In this document: positions 16,701 to 27,317 of the stretch, piece by piece | Position numbering within the stretch: the first letter of the stretch is position 1 | Layout of the letters: each line of letters begins with the position of its first letter | From: Bdellovibrionales bacterium RIFOXYD12_FULL_39_22 | GTDB taxonomy: Bacteria; Bdellovibrionota; Bacteriovoracia; Bacteriovoracales; Bacteriovoracaceae | Length of the DNA stretch: 64,000 nt | Direction of reading: 5' to 3' | Assembly: GCA_001770205.1 (NCBI GenBank) | Contig: MEQL01000047.1 | Span: forward strand, 1 to 64,000 | The notes under the pieces: model-generated | What the model was told of the DNA's origin: nothing | The model's input: the letters and a program-made list of their open reading frames with translations, nothing else | Databases searched by the model: none | Translations under genes and position numbers: made by a program

Positions 16701-19101
16701 ACTTAATGACAAAATTACAGATTTTTCCAGGAACATAGATCTCTTTTACTATCGTGACGCCTTCCAAATTTTTGGCAATCTTTGGGGTGGACTTCGCAAG
16801 TTTTAAAAACTCTTCGGCGGAAATATCCACTGGAACATCAATAGTATCACGAGTCTTGCCATTAATAGAAATTGCCATGGTAATCATCTCATCACGGGCC
16901 AACTCTTCACTATAATTTGGCCATTTTTCAAACGCCAAAGTATTCTGATGGCCCAATAATTGCCACAACTCCTCTCCGGTATGAGGGGCAAACGGAGATA
17001 AAAGTAATACAAACTTTTCTGCACTCTCTTTGCTAAACCTTTTTTTCTTCAAACAAAGATTAGTAAAAATCATCATCTGCGAAATAGCGGTATTAAAACG
17101 CATCTCGTTAATATCGTTAGTAACTTTTTTAATAGTTTTGTGTAATAATTTGGAAGTCTCTGTATCTTCCGGCCCTTCCACTATATTGGCACTTTCGCTA
17201 AAAAACTTAAAGACCCGATTAAGAAAATTATAAACTCCCGTCACTCCACTTTCTGACCAGGGCTTAACTTTATCGAAGGGGCCCATGAACATTTCATAAA
17301 GTCGCAAACTATCAGCACCATATTTAGCAACGACACTATCAGGATTAACTACATTACCCCTGGACTTGCTCATTTTTTCGCCATCTTCTCCTAAAATCAT
17401 TCCCTGATTCATCAATTTTTTAAATGGCTCTTTAGTTGAAACATAGCCTAAATCATATAGAACCTTGTGCCAAAATCTAGCATAAAGCAAATGGAGTACC
17501 GCCTGCTCTACTCCCCCAACATAAAGATCAACAGGCATCCAATAGTTTTCCGCTTCTTTCGACCACGCCTCTTTACTATTGCTAGGATCACAAAAGCGCA
17601 AATAGTACCAACAACTTCCGGCCCACTGTGGCATCGTGTTCGTTTCACGACGCGCCCGCTTTCCTGTTTTAGGACAAGTAACATGCAGCCAATCAGAGAT
17701 TGTTGACAAGGGAGATTCGCCCGTACCCGAAGGCTCATAGTTTTTTACTTCCGGTAAAGCAACTGGTAATTCGTTTGCTTCTAAGCAACGAATAGTTCCA
17801 TCCTCATATTTCAAAATAGGAAATGGTTCTCCCCAATAACGTTGACGCGAAAAAATCCAATCCCGCAACTTATAGTTGATCTGCTTTCGGCCAATACTTT
17901 TTGATTCCAACCATCCAATCATTTTCTCAATTGCCGAATTTTTATCTAATCCATTTAAAAACGCAGAATTAATATGTAGGCCATCACCAACGAAGGCCTC
18001 TTTCTCTAAGTCTCCTCCCTCTAATACAGGAATTATGGGCAGGTTGAATTTTTTGGCAAACTCATAATCGCGCTCATCATGGGCCGGTACCGACATAATG
18101 GCGCCATGTCCATAAGAGATGAGAACATAGTCGGCCACCCAAATCGGAATTTTAGAGTTATTCGCCGGATTTATTGCAAAAGCTCCAGTAAAAACCCCAC
18201 TTTTATCTTTGTTTAAATCTGTTCGCTCTAAATCTGATTTTCGAGCAGTAATCTCTAAATAATTTTCGATGGCCGCCTTCTGCGCAGTTGTTGTAATTTT
18301 TTTCACCAGTGGGTGCTCTGGGGCCAAAACCATATAGGTTGCTCCAAACAAGGTATCCGCTCTAGTAGTAAAGACCTCTACTCTTTCCGCATGGCCATCT
18401 AGGGTGAAAATTATATTTGCCCCCTCTGATTTTCCAATCCAGTTACGCTGCATCTCCTTTATATTTTCTGGCCAATCAAGTTCATCTAAATCATTTAGTA
18501 GGCGCTCGGCATATTCCGTAATACGCAGCATCCACTGCTTCATGGGACGACGAACTACCGGATGGCCACCAATTTCAGACTTACCATCAACGATCTCCTC
18601 ATTGGCCAAGATAGTTTTTAACTCCGGACACCAGTTGACTGAAATTTCATCTTCGTATGCTAATCCCTTATTGTATAGTTGAACAAAAATCCACTGAGTC
18701 CACTTGTAATAATCCACATCGCTAGTCGCAATCTCACGATCCCAATCATAAGAAAAACCAAGGGACTTTAACTGCCTAGTAAAAACTTTTATGTTTTCTT
18801 TGGTGATAACATCTGGATGAGTTCCCGTTTTAATAGCGTAATTTTCTGCGGGCAATCCAAAACTGTCCCAGCCCATGGGATGCAAAACGTTAAGGCCACT
18901 CATTCGTTTGTAGCGACTAACGATATCTGTGGCCGTATAGCCTTCAGGATGTCCAACATGCAAACCTGCTCCGGAAGGATAAGGAAACATATCTAGCGCA
19001 TAATATTTTGGAAGTTTAGATTTGCTACTTGCCTTAAAGGTTTTATTTTTTTCCCAAAAGGCCTGCCACTTCTGTTCAATACGAGAAAATTCATAATCCA
19101 T
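16699..19101 (-). CDS. leuS: leucyl-tRNA synthetase
   Basis: 800 residues, slightly shorter than most bacterial LeuRS (about 805-860). It charges tRNA-Leu with leucine. HIGH appears as HVGH at residues 48-51 in [14 protein letters not shown], and KMSKS is exact near residue 576 ([12 protein letters not shown]). The CP1 editing domain lies between (for example [20 protein letters not shown]). The C-terminal anticodon-binding and tail domains are complete, ending FVIK. It is convergent with the beta-helix gene and divergent from nothing strong; two small genes lie upstream in the same direction. Confidence 0.97.
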   Translation of the reverse strand: MDYEFSRIEQKWQAFWEKNKTFKASSKSKLPKYYALDMFPYPSGAGLHVGHPEGYTATDIVSRYKRMSGLNVLHPMGWDSFGLPAENYAIKTGTHPDVITKENIKVFTRQLKSLGFSYDWDREIATSDVDYYKWTQWIFVQLYNKGLAYEDEISVNWCPELKTILANEEIVDGKSEIGGHPVVRRPMKQWMLRITEYAERLLNDLDELDWPENIKEMQRNWIGKSEGANIIFTLDGHAERVEVFTTRADTLFGATYMVLAPEHPLVKKITTTAQKAAIENYLEITARKSDLERTDLNKDKSGVFTGAFAINPANNSKIPIWVADYVLISYGHGAIMSVPAHDERDYEFAKKFNLPIIPVLEGGDLEKEAFVGDGLHINSAFLNGLDKNSAIEKMIGWLESKSIGRKQINYKLRDWIFSRQRYWGEPFPILKYEDGTIRCLEANELPVALPEVKNYEPSGTGESPLSTISDWLHVTCPKTGKRARRETNTMPQWAGSCWYYLRFCDPSNSKEAWSKEAENYWMPVDLYVGGVEQAVLHLLYARFWHKVLYDLGYVSTKEPFKKLMNQGMILGEDGEKMSKSRGNVVNPDSVVAKYGADSLRLYEMFMGPFDKVKPWSESGVTGVYNFLNRVFKFFSESANIVEGPEDTETSKLLHKTIKKVTNDINEMRFNTAISQMMIFTNLCLKKKRFSKESAEKFVLLLSPFAPHTGEELWQLLGHQNTLAFEKWPNYSEELARDEMITMAISINGKTRDTIDVPVDISAEEFLKLAKSTPKIAKNLEGVTIVKEIYVPGKICNFVIK

Positions 19102-19156
19102 GAAAATATCGCTCCTTGCTATTTTACATTAGTGTGCTCTAGTACGAAAAATATTT

Positions 19157-19363
19157 CTATTTTTTTATTTTGGCGTTGATCGCCGACTCATACTTTTTAA
19201 TTTCTTCACTGGGAAGAGAACTAACCTCAATCTGCCGAATTGATTTCATGGAAATTTCCATTTCTTCACAACGATGTGTACCACCATCAGAATTTATAGG
19301 AACATTGCGTCTTCCATCTTTAATCCAGGTAATCTCTTTTCTACAAAATTTACAAGTCGCCAT
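19157..19363 (-). CDS. small zinc-binding-like protein
   Basis: 68 residues starting MATCKFCRKEITWIKDGRRN. One CxxC at the N-terminus and a further THRC near residue 32 could hold a metal ion. The C-terminal half is helical and charged. A good ribosome site (AAGGGAA, 5-8 bases away) precedes the ATG. It lies 55 bases upstream of leuS in the same direction, possibly co-transcribed. Function unknown. Confidence 0.65.
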   Translation of the reverse strand: MATCKFCRKEITWIKDGRRNVPINSDGGTHRCEEMEISMKSIRQIEVSSLPSEEIKKYESAINAKIKK

Positions 19364-19417
19364 TTTTATTTCCCTTGCACATATTAGAATCGGCCAATTG
19401 AAGAACAGTTTTCGTCG

Positions 19418-19621
19418 TTACTTCTTTACGATAGGTTGATGCTCTAAGGCCGTTAGCGAGGCCGGACGTTTAACACTTTTAATTTTGAACATCGATTTGA
19501 TAGGACGTAGACTTAGTTGACTATAAGAGAACTTTTTCTTCCGCACAGAAGTGGCCACTTTTATGCTCGAACGCACAAAATAGCTCGCTTCAGTTTTTAA
19601 AATTTCATCTTCATTTGCCAT
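19418..19621 (-). CDS. small basic hypothetical protein
   Basis: 67 residues, MANEDEILKTEASYFVRSSI followed by a Lys/Arg/Ser-rich C-terminus (KKKFSYSQLSLRPIKSMFKI). GGTGA lies about 5 bases before the ATG. It precedes the zinc-binding-like gene in the same direction with a 54-base gap. No domain is recognised. It is accepted mainly for its start context and position, so a spurious frame remains possible. Confidence 0.45.
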   Translation of the reverse strand: MANEDEILKTEASYFVRSSIKVATSVRKKKFSYSQLSLRPIKSMFKIKSVKRPASLTALEHQPIVKK

Positions 19622-19862
19622 ATATTCACCAAGTTAGGATGGCCAATTCTTACCCGGCCTGATGCAGTTTGTCTATATTTTAATGACGTAATATTAAAAT
19701 TACTCACCGCATAAATATTTTCTGTCAAATATTATCGTACTCCTCATTTATTTTTTTTCTAGTAGGACAAAATATCCTACCCCGGAGATAAGTTGTAAAT
19801 AATTGAAAACTATTGCATCCTAATGAGTATAATCTTAGTAACTTAGATAAATTAGCGCGGAG

Positions 19863-20888
19863 ATGGATTTTCCTATGTTAACGCATAACCCCAAAAAAAT
19901 AGTCGCAATCGCGGCACTTTGGATACTTACTGTTCTCTCGTCATCCTGCAGCTCGTTACAAAAAATTGGATTAAGCGCCACCAGCGATCTGCTATATAAG
20001 GGGGGAAATTCCATCAAATTGGAAGAAAACTGGAACAATTTTAAAGTTGGCACTCTCGCCAACCTGCAAATGATTGAAGGACTACATTTCTTGCACCCAA
20101 CTAACGAAAATTTTCTACTAACACTGCTTAAGGGTTACTCTGCTTACGCTTTTGGAGTCAATGAAACTCTCTACATTGACGACTATTTTGCCGAAAACAA
20201 CAGGCAAGAACATAAAGATCAGGCCATTTACAATTATTCAAAGGCAATGGCCTATGGTGAAAAGTTATGGGAAGAAAAAGAATTAGATTTTTCAGAAGTG
20301 CTTCGCCGCAGCAGCAGTGATAATGACGGCCCAAACAGTCTGGCCAATTACCTAGATAAAAAACTCAGCTCTGATGTTCCTGACATTGAGGCCATCTTTT
20401 TCATGGCACAAGCACTGGGTGGGCTGATCAATCTACAGAAAGAAAAAATCCATATGGTAGCTTTGGCCACCACCATGAAAGGGATGATGGACTGGGCCTG
20501 CAATAAACGTCCAGAGCTAAATTATGGGGCCTGCCAGCTTTTCTCGGCGGCCATGTTAGTCAGTCGCCCCAAAATGTTAGGCGGAGATCCCGAACAAGGA
20601 AAGAAAATTTTCCTTGAGGCAATTGCCAAATGGCCTGACAACCTTCTCTTGCGAGTAAGCTTTCTTCAGTTCTACGCCATTCCCATGTCTGACGAAGATG
20701 CCTATAAAGGCCAACAAAAAGAGATCGAAGCAGGCCTCAAACAACATCTCGGGAAAATGGTCTGGGCCTATCAAAGTAAAAAGAATCTGGGATCTGAAAA
20801 TAAAATTCCCGATGATTTAAAACTTTTTAATGCTATCGCAATTAAGCGATATGAGTTGATTACTAAATTCGAAAAAGATTTCTTCTGA
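19863..20888 (+). CDS. tatT: TRAP transporter TatT-family lipoprotein
   Basis: 341 residues. A lipoprotein leader ends at the lipobox LSSSC (about residue 22). The helical remainder has the TatT features: a GG.. segment after the lipobox (LLYKGGNSIK), ANLQMIEGLHFLHPTNENFL and KGYSAYAFG, then paired helices resembling TPR. TatT is the trimeric accessory lipoprotein of TatPQM-type TRAP systems, known best from Treponema. The next three genes are the P, Q and M components. ATG 19863 or ATG 19875 could start it; the GCGGAG site fits either imperfectly. Confidence 0.85.
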   Translation: MDFPMLTHNPKKIVAIAALWILTVLSSSCSSLQKIGLSATSDLLYKGGNSIKLEENWNNFKVGTLANLQMIEGLHFLHPTNENFLLTLLKGYSAYAFGVNETLYIDDYFAENNRQEHKDQAIYNYSKAMAYGEKLWEEKELDFSEVLRRSSSDNDGPNSLANYLDKKLSSDVPDIEAIFFMAQALGGLINLQKEKIHMVALATTMKGMMDWACNKRPELNYGACQLFSAAMLVSRPKMLGGDPEQGKKIFLEAIAKWPDNLLLRVSFLQFYAIPMSDEDAYKGQQKEIEAGLKQHLGKMVWAYQSKKNLGSENKIPDDLKLFNAIAIKRYELITKFEKDFF

Positions 20889-20920
20889 GTAATTTTGGGA
20901 GGAAAAATGGAGATCATGAG

Positions 20921-21895
20921 ATGGCCAAATTATTTTTAGTCTGCTGTTTATTTCTATCAATGGCCTTGCCCGCAATGACTTTGAAGTTAGGGGTAGTGGC
21001 ACCAGAAGGTACCAGTTTTGCTACTCTCCTGAAGGGATTATCTAAAGAAGTTGGGGAACTCACTAACAACGAAGTAAAACTCAAAATATATTACGGGGGA
21101 TCGCAAGGAGATGAGCCAGATGTTTTGCGAAAAATCCGCTTAGGACAACTCCACGGTGGAATTTTCACGGGAAAAACCTTAGGCGATATTAACGGAGATG
21201 TTAGAGTAATGGAGATCCCTCTAAGTTTTGGCGCCAATCGCCAAAAGGCATTAGAGACACTTGAGTCCATGAGCGATTTTCTCAGTGCCAAAATGGAACA
21301 AAATGGTTTTGTTAATTTAGGTTTTTTTGAAATTGGCCTTGTCTATTTAGTATCAAAGAAAAAAATCTCTCGCTGGGGAGATTTGCCCGGGATAAAAATC
21401 TGGCTTTGGGAAGGTGATCCTCTAGTTACCACTTTAGTCGAGGCCACCAAGCTAGTTTCCGTTCCTCTTCCATTGCCAGATGTCCTTACTTCTCTATCCA
21501 CAGGAATGGTGGATGCGGCCTACTCCCCGCCCCTGGCAATTTTGGCCTTACAATGGAATACAAAAGTAAAATATCTTTTAGATTATCCTATCACCTACTC
21601 GGTTGGTGCTTTTTTATTAGATAAAAAAGAATGGATGAAAGTGCCTGCCAAATTTCAAAATAAAATAATGGAGGTCTCCAAAAAATGCATGCGCGACATT
21701 ACTGAGGCAAATGCGAAAGCAAATCAAGAATCTCTTATAGCTTTAAAACAAGGTGGTATCGAATTTATCTCTTTTCCAGAAGAAGATTACAAAATCATGG
21801 GAAATATGCGCCGAGAAATTATAACTCGCTTGGTTAATAAACTTTTCACCCAAGAAGCGCTAGATAGAGCAGGTAAACAAGAGCAAGTAAAATGA
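20921..21895 (+). CDS. dctP: TRAP transporter substrate-binding protein (DctP/TatP)
   Basis: 324 residues, signal peptide MAKLFLVCCLFLSMALPAMT, then the DctP fold (VLRKIRLGQLHGGIFTGKTL, YSPPLAILALQWNTKVKYLL). It would capture a periplasmic ligand and hand it to the DctQM permease. In classic carboxylate binders an arginine follows the G(I/L)KIR motif; here it reads GIKIW with tryptophan at 161, which suggests a ligand without that carboxylate contact. ATG 20921 has GGAG 8 bases upstream; a short overlapping frame MEIMRWPNYF precedes it. It overlaps dctQ by four bases. Confidence 0.9.
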   Translation: MAKLFLVCCLFLSMALPAMTLKLGVVAPEGTSFATLLKGLSKEVGELTNNEVKLKIYYGGSQGDEPDVLRKIRLGQLHGGIFTGKTLGDINGDVRVMEIPLSFGANRQKALETLESMSDFLSAKMEQNGFVNLGFFEIGLVYLVSKKKISRWGDLPGIKIWLWEGDPLVTTLVEATKLVSVPLPLPDVLTSLSTGMVDAAYSPPLAILALQWNTKVKYLLDYPITYSVGAFLLDKKEWMKVPAKFQNKIMEVSKKCMRDITEANAKANQESLIALKQGGIEFISFPEEDYKIMGNMRREIITRLVNKLFTQEALDRAGKQEQVK

Positions 21896-22398
21896 AGTTT
21901 TTAAAAAAAATCGACGCTTTAATTTACTGGCTTTCGCTACGCGTATTAGTCCTATCAATTTTTTGCCTAATCGCATTTAGCAGCTTTGGAATTATCACAC
22001 GTTGGTTTAATTTTTCTTATCTTTGGACAGAACCGCTCATTCGCCATATCGTTTTTTTGGTAATTTTTTTGGGAGGACTTATCGCGACCGAAAAACAAAC
22101 TCATGTTTCTATCGACTTGCTCTCTAGGTACTTAGAGGGGAATGAGCGAAAAAAGGCAAAAAGAATTATCAATATTTTTGTTGCTTCCACAACTTTACTT
22201 ATTGTCACCGGACTAATTTATGCCTCGATAAACTTCATCAAAATTGAATTGGCCTTTGGCAAAGAAATTTTTTGGGGAATCCACAGCGGTTTTTTAGTCA
22301 TGATAATTCCCATTGGTTTGTTTTCTATTGCCCTAAAATTAATTGTTAAAATTATCGAGATGCTTTGGCCTACTAAGGAGACAACATGGCCATCTTGA
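21892..22398 (+). CDS. dctQ: TRAP transporter small permease (DctQ)
   Basis: 168 residues with four hydrophobic helices (starting VLVLSIFCLIAFSSFGIITR) and the DctQ features WTEPLIRHIVFLVIFLGGLI and KQTHVSIDLLSRYL. Together with DctM it forms the sodium-driven permease. It is translationally coupled at both ends: ATGA with dctP, and a 13-base overlap with dctM. Confidence 0.9.
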   Translation: MKFLKKIDALIYWLSLRVLVLSIFCLIAFSSFGIITRWFNFSYLWTEPLIRHIVFLVIFLGGLIATEKQTHVSIDLLSRYLEGNERKKAKRIINIFVASTTLLIVTGLIYASINFIKIELAFGKEIFWGIHSGFLVMIIPIGLFSIALKLIVKIIEMLWPTKETTWPS

Positions 22399-23648
22399 TA
22401 ATTTTCATCCTTGTAGTGTTGTTGGCACTTGCAGGAGTCCCTCTATTTGCAGTAATGGCCCTGTTTGCCCTGGCCTTGTTTTCCATCGATGGAACTGATA
22501 TCTCTGTGGTGATTGTTGAAATTTATAAAATCTCCTCTGCTCCCACCTTGCTCTCTATCCCACTATTCACTTTCGCCGGATATATCCTGGCAGAATCCAA
22601 TTCGCCCAAACGACTCTTTCGGCTGGCCGAAACAATGCTGGGTTGGATGCCGGGGGGGGCGGCAATAGTTGGACTTTTTGTCTGTGCTTTTTTTACCGCC
22701 TTTACTGGAGCTTCTGGGGTTACCATTATTGCACTCGGTGGACTACTATACCCCATTTTGATAAATGAAAAATTTTCCGAAAAATTCACACTTGGATTAA
22801 TCACCAGCTCCGGGTCTTTAGGCCTGCTGTTTCCCCCCAGTCTGCCGCTTATTATCTACGGCCTAGTAGCGCATGTTGACGTGGAAATTCTCTTCAAAGC
22901 AGGAATTTTGCCTGGAGCGCTGCTTATCGTTATTTTATCCGCTTGGGCCATTAAAAACCGCCACCCAGGAAATATCCGTGCTTTTGTCTGGAATGATTTT
23001 ATTATTGCCTTAAAAGATTGTCTTTTTGAATTTATCTTACCGATTCTCGTGCTAGTGGCAATTTATGGCGGTTTCACCACCGTCTCTGAAGCTGCTACCA
23101 TTACCGCTGTCTATGTAATTATTCTTGAATGTTTTATTCATCGAGACCTCTCTATAACTGGCGACATTCCACGAATAATCTATGACAGCATGAGCTTAGT
23201 CGGAGCAATTTTATTAATTCTTTGCTGCGCTTTAGGCGTTACAAATTATCTTGTGGATGAAGAAGTTCCCATGAAGTTATTGGAACTAGTGCGCCACTTT
23301 ATCACCAATAAATACGCCTTCCTTCTGTTTTTAAATATCTTTCTACTGCTGGTTGGCTGTCTAATGGATATCTTTAGTGCGATTATTGTGATCGTCCCTC
23401 TAATCATCCCCATGGCCACCGAATATGGAGTACATCCCGTACACTTAGCAATAATTTTTTTGATGAATTTAGAAATAGGATATATTACGCCGCCAGTAGG
23501 CATTAATCTTTTCATTAGCAGTTTTCGTTTTAAACGTCCAGTCGTTGAATTATATAGGGCATCTATTCCCTTCATGCTCCTCTCACTAGTTGCGTTACTA
23601 ATTGTAACCTACTGGGAGTGGATTAGTTTGGTATGGATTGAAAAATGA
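22386..23648 (+). CDS. dctM: TRAP transporter large permease (DctM)
   Basis: 420 residues with about twelve membrane helices, matching the usual DctM length. Typical stretches are FFTAFTGASGVTIIALGGLL, SSGSLGLLFPPSLPLIIYG and LMDIFSAIIVIVPLIIPMAT, then EIGYITPPVGINLFI. It catalyses sodium-coupled import with dctQ, fed by the binding protein. Its stop overlaps the start of the next gene. Confidence 0.95.
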   Translation: MAILIIFILVVLLALAGVPLFAVMALFALALFSIDGTDISVVIVEIYKISSAPTLLSIPLFTFAGYILAESNSPKRLFRLAETMLGWMPGGAAIVGLFVCAFFTAFTGASGVTIIALGGLLYPILINEKFSEKFTLGLITSSGSLGLLFPPSLPLIIYGLVAHVDVEILFKAGILPGALLIVILSAWAIKNRHPGNIRAFVWNDFIIALKDCLFEFILPILVLVAIYGGFTTVSEAATITAVYVIILECFIHRDLSITGDIPRIIYDSMSLVGAILLILCCALGVTNYLVDEEVPMKLLELVRHFITNKYAFLLFLNIFLLLVGCLMDIFSAIIVIVPLIIPMATEYGVHPVHLAIIFLMNLEIGYITPPVGINLFISSFRFKRPVVELYRASIPFMLLSLVALLIVTYWEWISLVWIEK

Positions 23649-25225
23649 AATCTATATCCTTCCTCTTTTGGTGGGCAATTTTTTTATGGGCCACCGGCCT
23701 AGCGAGAACTCCTGTTGGGGAGAATGATCATGGTATATATTTCGGGCCATCTGATCCCCGCACTACCTCATCTCTCCTGGTTGGCCATTATGTTTTTTCT
23801 GATGACGATTATCGCTCCAACTATCTTTTCGACTTAAGCGATAACTCCATAAGGTCACAGCAAAAACTTTGGCATAATAAAATACTCCCTCAAGAGCAAT
23901 GCCCCTCCACCTATCTTGAGCAACATGAAGCTTACATCAGATATCTTTTTCGCTTACTTTCTATTAGCTACTCTTTTGAAGCGATTAATCAATACTATGT
24001 AGACCTCTTTCAATTCGGTGTAACTACCAACAAATGCCAAGTATCTTGGGATCTACATCTAAAAAAATGTCTGCCTTCTGGTGCGGAAATGAAGAAATTT
24101 ATCTCTCGTATTAATTTTTCTGTTTTGGATATTGATCGTCAACAATTAATCAGCAAAGATAGTGGTGAAAAGCTCTCCTGGATTAATCAATTAACTTCTG
24201 CTTATAAAAAAAATGTTGCTAGCGAGATCTCTTTTTCTCGGATTATTAGTTGGTGTAATTTTCATGGAAGAAATGAATGTAGAAATTTTGATGAAAAAAA
24301 AGTCATCGCCATTTTAGAAAATGCTTGTGAAGAAGATTTAGCATTTATTTTAAAGGCCTGTAACGAACAAGACTCCTTGCAAGGCCTATCTAAAATCTAT
24401 ATCGCCCGACAAATTCTGGCCAACTCCAATGTAGCAACTATTATAAACAATGACGGGCACGCTTATCAATGTTTGGAGCGTTTTGCTTACGAATGGAAAA
24501 ATCTCGAAGTGGAATATTATCCGCTATCGACACTTTTTGATTCTGTAAGTAAAAATCAAAAAAATAAAAATTATGGCCCACTAACCGGACAGCTTTTTGC
24601 TCCTGGAGCATTAAAAGAGTTTGATGATCGAGGACTAACCGATTTTTTAATGCCCCCCACTCCAGCTGCGCGGGCAATCAGTCCAATCCCAACGCCCCGG
24701 CCTTCCCCTACTCCGCTTGTGGCATACAAAGCTCCTCCAAAGTCAACACCCACGCCACTTGCAACGGCCCCCGCACTACCTACTCCAACACCACGTATCT
24801 CTGCCATTGTTTCTGCACTTAATAAGCTAAAAGAAGATAAAATAGATTGCATAGACATCGATATGAATAAGTTTAAAACTGATTATGTCTTTTCTTCGGA
24901 AGTACTGGCCAAAATAAAAGAACCATTAATAAAATACCAAACCCGTGTTGCTCTGGAGGACATGCGAAAATTTGACAAGCTCGGCAGTTCGATCGAACCG
25001 ATAAATATCATTTTTATAAAATTCTTAATTGATAATAATATTCACCAAGGTCTCTATAATATAACGTCAGTTATTGGGTCAAAGTTTTATATTAAAAATA
25101 CCATTGATAAAGATAACTCTCCAATTTACATCGAACTAAAAAATGACGAAACTACCCAATACCATTGGCAAATAACTATTCTGCGCCCTCCCGTAACCAC
25201 CAATGATCTTTCTACAAAAAAATAG
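23645..25225 (+). CDS. exported protein with Pro/Thr-rich linker, unknown function
   Basis: 526 residues with a signal peptide (MKSISFLFWWAIFLWATGLA). Residues about 25-330 form a cysteine-containing domain (CPSTYLEQHEAYIRYLFRLL). A linker of about 60 residues is made of P-T-P and S-P-T-P units (near 340-390), and a C-terminal domain of about 130 residues follows (IDCIDIDMNKFKTDYVFSSE). The ATGA overlap with dctM implies co-expression with the TRAP system. I recognise no family. The linker suggests two modules crossing the periplasm or exposed on the surface. Confidence 0.7.
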   Translation: MKSISFLFWWAIFLWATGLARTPVGENDHGIYFGPSDPRTTSSLLVGHYVFSDDDYRSNYLFDLSDNSIRSQQKLWHNKILPQEQCPSTYLEQHEAYIRYLFRLLSISYSFEAINQYYVDLFQFGVTTNKCQVSWDLHLKKCLPSGAEMKKFISRINFSVLDIDRQQLISKDSGEKLSWINQLTSAYKKNVASEISFSRIISWCNFHGRNECRNFDEKKVIAILENACEEDLAFILKACNEQDSLQGLSKIYIARQILANSNVATIINNDGHAYQCLERFAYEWKNLEVEYYPLSTLFDSVSKNQKNKNYGPLTGQLFAPGALKEFDDRGLTDFLMPPTPAARAISPIPTPRPSPTPLVAYKAPPKSTPTPLATAPALPTPTPRISAIVSALNKLKEDKIDCIDIDMNKFKTDYVFSSEVLAKIKEPLIKYQTRVALEDMRKFDKLGSSIEPINIIFIKFLIDNNIHQGLYNITSVIGSKFYIKNTIDKDNSPIYIELKNDETTQYHWQITILRPPVTTNDLSTKK

Positions 25226-25233
25226 GAGAGAAA

Positions 25234-26205
25234 ATGGGCCATATTCGCGAGGAAGTAAAAGTAATTGAATCAGGTGCAAACGACTTCAAGCTACTAGAAT
25301 TTTCAGTAGGAGAAATTCGTCAAGGCATAAATATTTTAAAAATTTATAAAATTATTAAATATTGTCCGGCGGATATTCGCCCTATTTTTAATTCGGAAAG
25401 TTCAATCGCTGGAATCTTAAATATTGAAAATACAATCATCTCCATTATCGACCTACACGAAGTTTTTCAATTAAAAAATAAGGCAAACAACTCTAGTTCA
25501 ATTATTATTACCGAGTTCAATCAAGAATTTTTTGGGTTTGTTGTTGATGATATTGTGGCCGTTCACAAGATCTCCTGGAAAAACTTACGGCCTATCAATG
25601 ATAGTTGCCCTTCCGATCTCTTTGTGAGTGTCGCCACAATCAACGGGAAGGAGATTCTTCTTACCGATTTTGAAACCGTTGTAGAAAAAGTATCTCCAGG
25701 AATACTCCGACTTCCTCGCGAAGATCTATCAATTGAAACGGACACCACAAGTCGCAGGAAGTGTACAAAAATAATCTGCGCTGACGACTCAAAAGTGATT
25801 AGATTAAAGCTTAAATATATTTTCGATCATAACCATTTCGACAATGTAACAATCGTGGCAGACGGACAAGATGCGCTAGACTTAGTTATTAAGCAAAATA
25901 GCAGCGATAATCCGACAGATCATTTTACTTTTATGATAACCGATATTGAAATGCCTAAAATGAACGGCCTCACTCTTTGTCGTGAAATCAAAAATAGATA
26001 TCCTCATATTCCGGTGCTAATACTCTCCTCGCTTGTTTCCGAACAATTGCTCATAAGAGTTAAAGAGGTTAATGCTGATGCTGCTGTCTCTAAAAACAAT
26101 CTTCACCAACTATTAGATGAAATTGATAAATTGCTACTACTGCAAGAAAAACAAAAAAAACTATCTCAGTCTGGCCATCTAAAATTTGATCGGCCAACTA
26201 TGTAA
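25234..26205 (+). CDS. cheV: CheV-type chemotaxis protein (CheW + receiver)
   Basis: 323 residues. A CheW-like domain spans about 15-155 (GINILKIYKIIKYCPADIRP, NTIISIIDLHEVF). A receiver domain spans about 177-310 with acidic pocket ICADD, phosphorylation site D237 in ITDIEMPKMNG, and the conserved lysine in AAVSKNN. CheV couples chemoreceptors to CheA and adapts the signal by phosphorylation. The ribosome site AGGAGAG precedes ATG. It starts 8 bases after the Pro-rich gene; no other che gene is in the window. Confidence 0.92.
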   Translation: MGHIREEVKVIESGANDFKLLEFSVGEIRQGINILKIYKIIKYCPADIRPIFNSESSIAGILNIENTIISIIDLHEVFQLKNKANNSSSIIITEFNQEFFGFVVDDIVAVHKISWKNLRPINDSCPSDLFVSVATINGKEILLTDFETVVEKVSPGILRLPREDLSIETDTTSRRKCTKIICADDSKVIRLKLKYIFDHNHFDNVTIVADGQDALDLVIKQNSSDNPTDHFTFMITDIEMPKMNGLTLCREIKNRYPHIPVLILSSLVSEQLLIRVKEVNADAAVSKNNLHQLLDEIDKLLLLQEKQKKLSQSGHLKFDRPTM

Positions 26206-26335
26206 TCTGAAAAAATTCCCGACAAAAAAGATCAGTCAAGTGCCGCCCGCTTTTTTTGCTTCCCCTTCTTACATTATAGCAAAAATACCCTTATACTACT
26301 CTTGTATATTAACTTACAAAATTAGGATCGTTGCC

Positions 26336-27304
26336 TTGTCTGGAATATTCAATAGCAGCAGTGGAAGTCAATTCGCGACAGAAGAGATCGGTGGATTATT
26401 AAATCCTGCCCGAAAGCAAAAAATTTGGGCAGTGGGTGGTGGCAAAGGTGGCGTCGGCAAAAGCCTGGTAACTGCTAACCTTTCCATTTGTCTCTCTTTA
26501 ATGGGATACAAAGTCGTTTCCATTGATCTTGATTTGGGAGGGGCCAACTTACATACTTGTCTGGGTATCCCCATTCCAGATCTAACCATGTCCGATTATC
26601 TGAATAAAAAAGTTACCTCCATAAATGATCTTCTTACTCCCACTCCCATTAACAACTTATTTGTTATCAGTGGAGCACAGGACGATATGGGGATTGCAAA
26701 TCTAAAGCAAACTCATAAAAATAAAATTCTCTCTGCGCTAACAGATCTTGACACTGATTTTATTTTACTTGATCTGGGTGCTGGAACCTCCGCCAATACT
26801 CTTGATTTTTTTATGGCCGCTGATCAGGGGATTATTACGACACTTCCCGAACCTACTTCTATTGAAAACTCCTACCGTTTCATTAAATCTGTCTATCATC
26901 GAAAATTGCGCACAATGGAAGAATTTTTAGAATTAGGTCCTACGATAGATCAAGGATTGAATGCAAAAATTTCTCAAAACCACACTCCTGCTGATTTTAT
27001 TTCTAAAGTGATCCAAAATAACCCATCACTTGGAAATAAACTACGCAGCGAAATTAACAAATTAAATCCCAAGCTGATTATTAATCAGATAAGAACCCAG
27101 GCCGATATTGATATTGGTTTTTCAATGAAAATAATTTGTAAAAAATATTTTGGAATTAATCTCGATTATGTCGGATATCTTGATTACGATGCTACCGTAT
27201 GGCAGAGTGTGAAACGGCGAAAACCACTATTAATGGAATTCCCCAACTCCGTACTCGTCAACAACTTTGACCGGATTGTTCATCGATTGCTAAATATTAA
27301 CTAA
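26336..27304 (+). CDS. MinD/FlhG-family P-loop ATPase
   Basis: 322 residues from TTG 26336, which has TTAGGA about 9 bases upstream. The longer open frame from 26186 overlaps cheV and reads as non-coding. The deviant Walker A GGGKGGVGKS and the switch regions DLDLGGANLH and LLDLGAGTS place it in the MinD/FlhG/ParA group. Such proteins set flagellar number or polar sites; with cheV upstream and an HTH-J-like gene downstream, a motility or cell-polarity role is likely. No FlhF neighbour is present, so the name FlhG is not certain. Confidence 0.85.
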   Translation: MSGIFNSSSGSQFATEEIGGLLNPARKQKIWAVGGGKGGVGKSLVTANLSICLSLMGYKVVSIDLDLGGANLHTCLGIPIPDLTMSDYLNKKVTSINDLLTPTPINNLFVISGAQDDMGIANLKQTHKNKILSALTDLDTDFILLDLGAGTSANTLDFFMAADQGIITTLPEPTSIENSYRFIKSVYHRKLRTMEEFLELGPTIDQGLNAKISQNHTPADFISKVIQNNPSLGNKLRSEINKLNPKLIINQIRTQADIDIGFSMKIICKKYFGINLDYVGYLDYDATVWQSVKRRKPLLMEFPNSVLVNNFDRIVHRLLNIN

Positions 27305-27317
27305 AGGATTATGGCAA

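Noticed and set aside
26186-26335. N-terminal extension of the MinD-like ATPase
   Set aside because: It overlaps cheV, lacks a ribosome site and has no homology to the family; TTG 26336 has AGGA at a proper distance.
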